A stretch of DNA of 64,000 nt from positions 151,669,574-151,733,573 of the forward strand of contig CM068369.1 in assembly GCA_034769895.1 (NCBI GenBank), given 5' to 3'. Position 1 is the stretch's first letter. Every line of letters starts with the position of its first letter. Positions 44,865-52,121 of the stretch are shown here, one piece after another. Source of the DNA: Magicicada septendecula. Lineage: Eukaryota > Arthropoda > Insecta > Hemiptera > Cicadidae. Both the position numbers and the translations under genes were made by a program. The notes under the pieces were generated by a model. It did not search any database. It saw only the letters and a list, made by a program, of their open reading frames with translations, and was not told the origin of the DNA.

Positions 44865-45147
44865 TATTCAAAGTACAATAACAATTAAAATTGTTTAAAT
44901 CTATAACCTTAGTTATCAGAGGTTACTTTGTATCAAAGTACAACAACTAATTAACAACTGTTTACATCTACGACCTTAGTTTATCAGAGGTTACTTTGTA
45001 AATACGTCAATATAAATTGCTGATAACTTTTTATTATCAAAGGTTACTTTGTTAAGAATAAACAACATTAATTAACTAAAGGTTATCCTAAGGTTAAACA
45101 AATAACTAACAAAAACACATCAACTCTTTTTTTTATAAATTTTATTT
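44865..45147. promoter_or_regulatory. Upstream region of integrase with triplicated TTATCAGAGGTTACTTTGT
   Basis: Three near-identical copies of the block (about 44913, 44982 and 45034) lie between the BIR ORF and integrase. Likely a promoter or regulatory array. No coding content. Confidence 0.5.
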
Positions 45148-45405
45148 TCACTTTAATATATTAACAAAATTAGCAACACACTTTTTTGATCTGATATAGT
45201 CTTCATATTTATAAGATATATAACGCACAGTTTTACATGTCGGATACAAAAGTTTGTGCATAAATTGAATATGCGTAATAGTATTAAAACATTTCGTTTT
45301 AAAACCACATTTAGAACAAACAATATTATCCGAATCATCAACAAATCTTTGATTTTTAAAAAAGTCTTCAATACACTTTCCACTTTTGTCACTCAATGAA
45401 GCCAT
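45148..45405 (-). CDS. Degenerate BIR-like zinc protein, 85 aa
   Basis: A single CxxC...H...C set (C30, C33, H50, C57) in IVCSKCGFKTKC and HIQFMHKLLYPTC closely resembles the first zinc module of the neighbouring 181-aa protein. The BIR core W and GF.Y.G signature are lost. It overlaps the upstream gene by 17 nt, so both may be expressed together. Role unknown; possibly a diverged IAP-type decoy. Confidence 0.6.
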   Translation of the reverse strand: MASLSDKSGKCIEDFFKNQRFVDDSDNIVCSKCGFKTKCFNTITHIQFMHKLLYPTCKTVRYISYKYEDYIRSKKCVANFVNILK

Positions 45406-45934
45406 CTTTTATGACTCTGTGTAATTTAACAAGTAAACAATTTGGAGATGCCTTAGCGTGTTCAAACCATGGATCGTCTGTGTCTTGCCAATCGTGAAGT
45501 ATAACTTTACAGTCTATACACATTACATCATCGTCAACACCAGTATACAAAAAACCTGCCGATACTAAATTATCAACTCGTGGTAAACGTTTAGGCCAAC
45601 AGCAAAATGTTAACTTCATGATTTCTTCAGTTTCTGATATACATTTTTTCGCATTCATTATATCATCAATATGTAATAATATACTGTATAATGCATAATT
45701 ATTATATTTATCATATATATAACATACCATTTTACATTCTGAATTAAATAGTTTGTGCATAAATTGAATATGTGAAATAGATAAAGATCCTCTCGTTTTA
45801 AATCCACACTCACGACACACAATACTGTCTAAATCACCATTAAAAATAAATCCTGCTTCTTCAAAAAAATCTTGCAATAACTTACAGGGGTTCAATTTTT
45901 CGCACAACTTCGCCATTTTTGACATTGCGTCCAA
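45389..45934 (-). CDS. BIR-domain (IAP-type) protein, two zinc modules
   Basis: 181 residues. The second module (~108-170) is a clear BIR: TFCCWP, LVSAGFLYTG, then C139, C142, H159 and C166 with DDPWFEHA. The first module (~20-70) keeps C40, C43, H60 and C67 but is degenerate. No RING or other C-terminal domain follows, so it would act by binding partners rather than as a ubiquitin ligase. BIR proteins commonly bind caspases or IAP antagonists, so suppression of host cell death is the natural guess, inferred only from the fold. Confidence 0.85.
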   Translation of the reverse strand: MDAMSKMAKLCEKLNPCKLLQDFFEEAGFIFNGDLDSIVCRECGFKTRGSLSISHIQFMHKLFNSECKMVCYIYDKYNNYALYSILLHIDDIMNAKKCISETEEIMKLTFCCWPKRLPRVDNLVSAGFLYTGVDDDVMCIDCKVILHDWQDTDDPWFEHAKASPNCLLVKLHRVIKDGFIE

Positions 45935-45957
45935 CTTGTTGAGCCTCTACTAACTAA

Positions 45958-46224
45958 CTACTTCCAACGGAGAGTTTTGTATTCTTCTTCAAAATCAATA
46001 TCGATTATTAATTGATTTCGATATTTTTCTAACCTTTGTAATATATCATCATACAAGCAAATCGCTGGAAATTGTATCTTGATAATTTGTTCATTTTCAA
46101 TTATAGTAACATTTGCTTCAGAAAATTCATTATTTACAAAATAACATATTTCATTAAACGTTGAATCAGTAGATTCTATGCAATATATATACCAATTGAA
46201 AGCATGAATATTTCCTTTCTCCAT
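45958..46224 (-). CDS. Small unknown protein, 88 aa
   Basis: It lies between the metalloproteinase and BIR genes on the same strand, with an intact frame and acidic composition. No zinc ligands, signal peptide or membrane segment, and no family recognised. Short spacing to the BIR gene (23 nt) suggests a shared transcript or dense packing. Confidence 0.45.
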   Translation of the reverse strand: MEKGNIHAFNWYIYCIESTDSTFNEICYFVNNEFSEANVTIIENEQIIKIQFPAICLYDDILQRLEKYRNQLIIDIDFEEEYKTLRWK

Positions 46225-46312
46225 GTTAACAGCTTCACGTATTCTTCACAACTGTACGTTCAAATCATTATGTTCTTAGAAACTGAACTTTTATTCTTCT
46301 TCATCAACATTA

Positions 46313-47917
46313 CTATCGACTATTGTTTGATATCGATTGACCTTTCTTTTGTATTATCAATTGTAATATTAATTCTTTCAATTTATATAGTACATCATCA
46401 TTTACACATTTCAATCCAAATATCGATAGATTATTTTTTTCTGTTCTAACTAACTCACCCGTAAATTCATTAAAGACATACACAGTATTGTTTTTAAAAA
46501 AGTATAAATTACCATCAGAAAATCTAAATGATGAATCGATTTTAGGCGGAATTCCAGGAAATGTTTCAGATATATAACCCCATGATTTAGTAGTGAACGT
46601 ACACTCATTGACTTCTCTATAATAATTATCATCATGAAATATATAAGTTTTACCTGTATAACTGTTGAATACCGCATGTAAATTATCCGGTTGTATGTTA
46701 AATAAAGACTGGATATGTTTCGGATAACCATGACTTAATTTAAGACTCGTTAAATCAAACATGAATACCAAAGAATCTATAAACATAACTATCTCACCAG
46801 ATGGTCGTTGATATACAGCTAAAATTTTTGTGAAGTTTTTTGGAAGAAACGTTAACCAATGTTTTATTATTAGCGGTTTGGTATATATCATCTCTGCCGG
46901 ATTTAATATCCACAACCATTTTTCATATAATATATATAATCGTTTATCAGCAATTAAAAATAAATTAATATTTTTAAAATTACAAAGATCGATTTTATTT
47001 GTATCTATAGGATGCTCGTCTTCTATCTTTGGTACTGAAGAAGATGGTGACATCGGTATGAAAGATGATATAAAAGTGCTTCCTGCCTTACCATATAAAT
47101 TTTGAATGGCTAAAACATCATCATCACCTAACTCGATTTTACCGTTATAATAAGCATACATTACAGAATCTGATACATCTGAATGTGACAAACCTAAAAC
47201 ATGACCGATTTCATGTATTAAAGTTGCATACAAACTTGTGTGGTCTAGAGGAACAACGTTATCAATAGAATATGACCACTTTTCATCTTCATCAATATGA
47301 ATTTCTCGCCTTGAATTATTATAATCAGGAAAATATGCATGTGCTAATGTTCCACCTTTGCCGTCAAACGTTCTCGTACATTGCCACGATTCTTTTTGCA
47401 TCATATGTTTCAATCGTTTATTAGAAATTAAAATATCTGTATTTACTCTATAATGTTTAAAACGTATACCAGACTTTTCCTCCCATACTGCAAAAGCTTG
47501 TTTAGTCAATTCTAACACCTCTTGATTCGCTAAATAATAATGCCATGTTACTTCAGGTTTGTTCCATTTAAAACTGGATACTCGATAATCAAAAATAATA
47601 TCACTATTACCGCACCTAGGTTTTAACATTAAATTTATAGTTTCATTATTTAGCTTACCATCAGTAGGTAATTTATAGTACTCTTGAAATATAAGTAACG
47701 CATTAGTAATATCTGTTTCATTTACAGTTTGCAACGAAGATTCATCGTCTGTTTGAAGATAACCATATTCATATAAATATTGCTCAGCTCTATCCACTTC
47801 AATCTGTGTTATATTATCGGCTAAAGAATTTATTAGTAATATTTGAACAATTACTATATATAATAAATTTTTAACTACCGACATGTTATTAACAAAGATG
47901 TTGCTTTCAGAATTCAC
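46313..47917 (-). CDS. Secreted matrix metalloproteinase with hemopexin domain
   Basis: 534 residues from the first ATG; the better start is Met12, giving a signal peptide (VVKNLLYIVIVQILLINS). A peptidoglycan-binding-like prodomain (~40-98) leads to the cysteine switch PRCGNSD (100-106). The M10 catalytic site is HEIGHVLGLSH (235-245) with Met-turn Met253. A Ser/Pro hinge follows, then a four-bladed hemopexin-type C-terminus (~310-515) bounded by Cys near 313 and 507. It would cleave extracellular matrix or basement membrane. No membrane anchor is seen. The frame is intact while several core genes are broken. Confidence 0.92.
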   Translation of the reverse strand: MNSESNIFVNNMSVVKNLLYIVIVQILLINSLADNITQIEVDRAEQYLYEYGYLQTDDESSLQTVNETDITNALLIFQEYYKLPTDGKLNNETINLMLKPRCGNSDIIFDYRVSSFKWNKPEVTWHYYLANQEVLELTKQAFAVWEEKSGIRFKHYRVNTDILISNKRLKHMMQKESWQCTRTFDGKGGTLAHAYFPDYNNSRREIHIDEDEKWSYSIDNVVPLDHTSLYATLIHEIGHVLGLSHSDVSDSVMYAYYNGKIELGDDDVLAIQNLYGKAGSTFISSFIPMSPSSSVPKIEDEHPIDTNKIDLCNFKNINLFLIADKRLYILYEKWLWILNPAEMIYTKPLIIKHWLTFLPKNFTKILAVYQRPSGEIVMFIDSLVFMFDLTSLKLSHGYPKHIQSLFNIQPDNLHAVFNSYTGKTYIFHDDNYYREVNECTFTTKSWGYISETFPGIPPKIDSSFRFSDGNLYFFKNNTVYVFNEFTGELVRTEKNNLSIFGLKCVNDDVLYKLKELILQLIIQKKGQSISNNSR

Positions 47918-47950
47918 GTTGGAACACTAATAAATCAACTGCTAACAAGT

Positions 47951-47961
47951 ATTATATATAA
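47951..47961 (-). promoter_or_regulatory. Candidate TATA box for the metalloproteinase gene
   Basis: TATATATAAT in minus-strand sense lies ~35-70 bp upstream of the candidate ATGs. The sequence from here to the ATG is otherwise unremarkable. Confidence 0.4.
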
Positions 47962-47980
47962 ATCAATATATTTTTTATTC

Positions 47981-48087
47981 AAAAAAAAAGTATGAATTAG
48001 CTAGGGATTGAACAATTGATACTTACCTTACATAGAATCTATTATTAGAATAACATAGTTGCACGTTACCGACTAAGCTAATTCATA
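47981..48087 (-). ncRNA. Candidate tRNA-like Pol III transcript at the Maverick right end
   Basis: Minus-strand sense: a 12-bp perfect inverted repeat (TATGAATTAGCT and AGCTAATTCATA) encloses an A-box-like TAGCTTAGTCGG, a B-box-like GTTCAATCCC and an internal CTAT/ATAG hairpin. Nine T follow (47981-47989), a Pol III terminator. Length ~97 nt. The T-arm stem does not pair properly and no reliable anticodon stem can be drawn, so it is not a normal tRNA gene. It could be a tRNA-derived relic or a viral tRNA-like RNA. Confidence 0.4.
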
Positions 48088-48104
48088 TCTTATCTGTATA
48101 CCAT

Positions 48105-48356
48105 GACAATCGTTACATTTAAATGTAATATATTAGATGAAGACGACGCTATCTGCACTGTAAAAGGAAAAAAACAGTTTACGTGTCAACGAACTCGGAA
48201 TGTTTATGTTTACGTTTTTAAATGTACAAAGCCGACGTGTATGTTTATGTTTACATTTTTACTAGGTCAGTGTGTTGTCGAGGTCATGTTTACGACGTTA
48301 TCACAAGAACGTTTGTTTATGTTTACGTTTTTTACGGTCGTGTCAACGAACTCGGA
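48105..48356. repeat. Right subterminal repeat zone of the Maverick
   Basis: Holds the same GTTTATGTTTACGTTTTT, CAACGAACTCGGAATG and CTAGGTCAGTGTGTTGTCGAG units as the left zone but in fewer copies. No gene. Confidence 0.75.
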
Positions 48357-48724
48357 ATGTTTACATTTTTACTAGGTCAGCGTGTTGTCGAGGTCATGTT
48401 TACGACGTTATCACTAGACAGTTTGTTTATGTTTACGTTTTTTACTAGGTCAGTGTGTTACGGTCTAGTGACCTCGAGGTCGTGTTTACATTGATTAGAA
48501 AAGGTCAACGGGGTTATCTGGTGATTACGAAAGGTCAACGGGGTTATCTGCTGATTAATTCGAGGTCAATTGGGGTTATCAGCGATAAGGCGGGGTTAAT
48601 TGGATTTTAATTGGGGTCATCGCTGATAAGGCGGGGTTATCGCTGATAAGGTGACCTCTTGATATGACCTCTGACCTTGTCCTAGACCTCTGACCTGTCC
48701 CAGAAAGAACATTTATATACTACT
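48357..48724 (-). repeat. Right terminal inverted repeat of the Maverick (368 bp)
   Basis: Reverse complement of 27833-28200 with one mismatch seen. Terminates ATATACTACT. Confidence 0.95.
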
Positions 48725-48730
48725 ACTCAC
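48725..48730. other. Right target-site duplication of the Maverick (actcac)
   Basis: Identical to 27827-27832. It is followed two bases later by the pol stop codon of gypsy copy C. Confidence 0.95.
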
Positions 48731-48732
48731 AA

Positions 48733-51700
48733 CTATGAGTCCTCCAAATATTTTTTAATGGATAACTGATTATAAGTTCCTTTTACTTTATTCGAAATGA
48801 TATCCTTTAGTACATATGTATTATTATTATTGTTTTTAACAATCAGGTATGGGCCGGTATACAGCAGTAACAACTTTTTGGTAATGCCTTCCAAAGTACT
48901 GGGTAATTCCCTGTTTTTTAGCAGTACCTTTTCTCCGACTTCATAGCTTATTATTTTCTTAACAGGCTTTTGATATTTATTCTTGCGCCTTTCCTGGTCT
49001 TCTGCCAATTTATTGTAGAATCTGATTCGATTGAACTTGTATTCTTGACTCCTGGGGAACTCTATTATGTCTTGTATTTCTCTCGGGGGCAGTTTTTCAT
49101 ACATTGCCGTGTATGGCGTGGTACCAATAGCGGTGTGATATGATAAATTAAGGAATTCTTCAGTCGCTAATAAATATTCTTGCCACTTCTTTTGTTGATT
49201 ATAGCAATAAGTCCGTAATATTCTTCCGACCTCTCGCAGTACCCTCTCCGCTGGATTGCTGCTGGGGTGGTAGACAGACGTCTTGTATGTCTTAATGCCC
49301 AATGTATTCAGAGTGTTTCTCCACCGCCAATCCTTAAATTGCGTTCCATGGTCGGTGATTATGGATGTCGGGCTTCCTACCTCTGGAATGTAATGATTTG
49401 TTATTATTCCTAGAGTCTTCAGAGTGGTGGCTCTGTTCACAGGGTATAGTTTTGTAAATTTTGTAAAATGATCCATCATAATAACAATATATTTGTATCG
49501 ATGGCGTCCGCCACTGCGGGGAAATGGACCACATATGTCCAGAAAGACCTTTTCCAGTTTGGCTTGTGAGGTAATTGGTATCATCATACCTTCCTTTCTC
49601 TCATTGTTGGTTTTCACCAATTGACATATCATACAGGTTTTAATGTAGTTTCTCGTTTTTCTATTGATACTTTTTATGTGACAATTCTCTTCTATTGCCT
49701 TGATCACCTTCATGGCTCCCATGTGACCGTATCGTAGGTGATAGTCCAGGATGATATCCTTTTCGATTGTAGTAGGGATCATGATCTTCCAAACGTCTTC
49801 GTCAAGGGATGTCTTGATGAATAAAATCCCATTATGTATACAATAAAATTTGTTTATTGTGTCATCTTGGTTGGAGAGACGAAGTTTAATAGAGTTTAAC
49901 TTCGGATCGGACTGCTGGTGTTTGCTGATGTCCTGCACTATCTTCTCTAAATCGGATCTGTCCTTAATAATGTTATAGATTTTCAAAATGCTCTCCTTTT
50001 CGCCTTCGAATGTTTGTTCTTCCAGATTCACTCTTGACAATACGTCGGCTACTACATTTTTACTTCCAGGAACATACTCCCACTGTATATCGTATTCCTG
50101 CAGGGCGAGTACCCATCTGGTCAATCTACCATGGCTTAATTTGCATCTTCTTAGAAATGATATTGACTTGTGATCTGTTCGGACGGTCACTGGATATCCG
50201 AGGATATACGTCCGAAACTTCCCGCAGGCAAAGACTACACTTAGCAGCTCTTTTTCCGTCACATTATAGTTCTTCTCACACTGGTTAAGGGTTCTGCTAG
50301 CAAAGCTCACTACTAGATGGTTTCCACTTTCATCTTCTTGGTACAGTGTTGAACCCAAACTAATGTTACTAGCGTCACAGTTTAGAAAGAAGGGTCGGTT
50401 AAAATCTGGATGGTTGAGCATTACTGCATCTAAGAATTTCTCTTTAATTGATTTGAAGGTCTCGTCTTGTTCTTGACCCCATCGCCATTTATTCTTGGAC
50501 GATAACTGGTACTGAAACTGGGCTGTTAGTTCGGAATAATTATTCTGGAACTTCCTATAATAGTTACATATGCCCAAAAATGATTGTAGTTGCCTTCTGT
50601 TTTTTGGTGTAGGGAATCGTTGTATGGCGTCTACCTTTTCTGTTGATGGTGTTATTCCTTGACTGTTTAGCTGGAAACCCAGGAATTGAACTTCTTTAGC
50701 TATAAGCTTGGACTTGTCCAGTTTAAGGGTGACATTATTTTCAGCAAGCTTCTTCAAGACATACTCCACACGATAACAGTGTTCCTCCCAGCTGGTTGAT
50801 GTTATTAGGAGATCATCAACATATACAGTCGTGAATTGGAGCGCTTCTGGTCCTAGTATTTGATCCATACAGGCGACAAAAACAGCTACAGAATTCACCA
50901 ACCCGAAGGGCAACCTCTTAAACTGATAATTGCGCCCTTCGAAGATGAACGCCATATATTGTCGGCTTGCTGGGTGCAACTCCACTTGCCAATAGCCGCA
51001 TACGGTATCCCAGGTGGTAATGAATCGTGTTCCGTGGAACCTCTTCAAAATTTCATCAATTTCGCCAGGTGAGGTACGATCGTTTATTATCATCTTATTT
51101 ATCTCACGAGCGTCAAGGCAAAGTCTTACCTTCCCATTTTTCTTTTGTATGGCCACAATTGGGCTTGTGTATGGCGATTGACTGCTCTCGATGATATCTC
51201 TACGGATCATATTCTGGATCTCTGTGCGTACGTCTTCTTTCAAAGATTGTGCTATTGGGTACGACTTTCGGTTAAATTCTACCGGTTCTCTGAATCGTAT
51301 GGAACATTGGTAGTTCCGGATCTTTCCAGGTTCGTCAGAAAATACAGCTCGATATTTCTCATATATTTCTACCAATTGATTCAGCTGGTTTTCCGTTAGT
51401 TGCTCGTTAGTATTGTGGCACTGGAAGTTACGTATCTCTTGGATCTTTTGTTGCCATAGGTCTTCCTCCGAATCTTGATGTACTGGCTTGTTGTTTGTTG
51501 AGTGGTTTGATAAGTAATTCACCATATTTTGGTGGTCGAGAAGTTGTCTGGAGTCTATAGTCTTGTTATCAGTTAAATTGGCTATCCAGGTTGAACCTTC
51601 AGCAAAGAGTGATACCTTTCCTCGGCACAAGTCGATAATTGCTGAGTTTCGGCGCAATATGTCGCATCCTATCATGATGTTGAAAGGTAATCCGGCTGCA

Positions 51701-52068
51701 ACAAGAAATATCATATCCACACTAATGCCCTGACTTTTGACATTGAGGGATACCTGCTTTCTTATAGTCTTGTTCTGTCGGCCGGTAGCTCCTACAAGTA
51801 CAATATTATTAATAGGTAGTACCGGTAAGTTTTTGTGGCATTCCTGCTGTATCCGGTCCAATTCATTTCGATTTATTATGGAGACATTGGCTCCAGTGTC
51901 TATCATTATAGGAACAGAAATACCTTCAATTTCTGCAATTATGTATATTATTTCATTATCATTATTGTTAATATTAAGCTCACTTTCTTCTAATAGGTCC
52001 TTACGGATGTCCTTTAAATAATTGCTGTATATTATGGTAAAATTTTTTCTGGTTTTCTTCGAATTCAT
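48733..52068 (-). CDS. pol: pol polyprotein of gypsy copy C, intact (1111 aa)
   Basis: Aspartic protease DTGA (57-60). Reverse transcriptase carries LCLDAREIN (~319), TTWDTVCGYWQ (~354) and YVDD (416-419). RNase H has Asp565, Glu607 (TEKELL) and Asp632. Integrase has an HHCC zinc region (HLRYGHMG ... CMICQ) and D, D, E in FLDICGPF, ITDHGTQF and PAERVLREV. No chromodomain follows; it ends KKYLEDS. All catalytic residues are present, so the product could be active. The Maverick lies just past the stop, cutting the 3' UTR and 3' LTR away. Confidence 0.95.
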   Translation of the reverse strand: MNSKKTRKNFTIIYSNYLKDIRKDLLEESELNINNNDNEIIYIIAEIEGISVPIMIDTGANVSIINRNELDRIQQECHKNLPVLPINNIVLVGATGRQNKTIRKQVSLNVKSQGISVDMIFLVAAGLPFNIMIGCDILRRNSAIIDLCRGKVSLFAEGSTWIANLTDNKTIDSRQLLDHQNMVNYLSNHSTNNKPVHQDSEEDLWQQKIQEIRNFQCHNTNEQLTENQLNQLVEIYEKYRAVFSDEPGKIRNYQCSIRFREPVEFNRKSYPIAQSLKEDVRTEIQNMIRRDIIESSQSPYTSPIVAIQKKNGKVRLCLDAREINKMIINDRTSPGEIDEILKRFHGTRFITTWDTVCGYWQVELHPASRQYMAFIFEGRNYQFKRLPFGLVNSVAVFVACMDQILGPEALQFTTVYVDDLLITSTSWEEHCYRVEYVLKKLAENNVTLKLDKSKLIAKEVQFLGFQLNSQGITPSTEKVDAIQRFPTPKNRRQLQSFLGICNYYRKFQNNYSELTAQFQYQLSSKNKWRWGQEQDETFKSIKEKFLDAVMLNHPDFNRPFFLNCDASNISLGSTLYQEDESGNHLVVSFASRTLNQCEKNYNVTEKELLSVVFACGKFRTYILGYPVTVRTDHKSISFLRRCKLSHGRLTRWVLALQEYDIQWEYVPGSKNVVADVLSRVNLEEQTFEGEKESILKIYNIIKDRSDLEKIVQDISKHQQSDPKLNSIKLRLSNQDDTINKFYCIHNGILFIKTSLDEDVWKIMIPTTIEKDIILDYHLRYGHMGAMKVIKAIEENCHIKSINRKTRNYIKTCMICQLVKTNNERKEGMMIPITSQAKLEKVFLDICGPFPRSGGRHRYKYIVIMMDHFTKFTKLYPVNRATTLKTLGIITNHYIPEVGSPTSIITDHGTQFKDWRWRNTLNTLGIKTYKTSVYHPSSNPAERVLREVGRILRTYCYNQQKKWQEYLLATEEFLNLSYHTAIGTTPYTAMYEKLPPREIQDIIEFPRSQEYKFNRIRFYNKLAEDQERRKNKYQKPVKKIISYEVGEKVLLKNRELPSTLEGITKKLLLLYTGPYLIVKNNNNNTYVLKDIISNKVKGTYNQLSIKKYLEDS

Positions 52069-52121
52069 ACCTACTTGGTTAAACCCAGCAGATTGGAGCA
52101 GTAAAGGGTTATTGGGGTTTA

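Larger units (their letters stand above)
27833..48724. mobile_element. Maverick/Polinton (adintovirus-like) element, 20,892 bp
   Basis: It starts AGTAGTATATAAATG and ends with the inverse ...ATACTACT, with ~368-bp inverted repeats and a 6-bp target duplication. It encodes PolB, retrovirus-type integrase, packaging ATPase, adenain-like protease, major and minor capsid proteins and PLA2. These are the defining set of Mavericks; those encoding PLA2 are also called adintoviruses. Nearly all genes lie on the minus strand, with two small genes transcribed rightward from the centre and one orphan near the left end. Confidence 0.97.

Noticed and set aside
47981-48087. Standard functional tRNA gene
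   Set aside because: No cloverleaf with paired T-arm and a clear anticodon stem could be drawn; kept only as a tRNA-like candidate.
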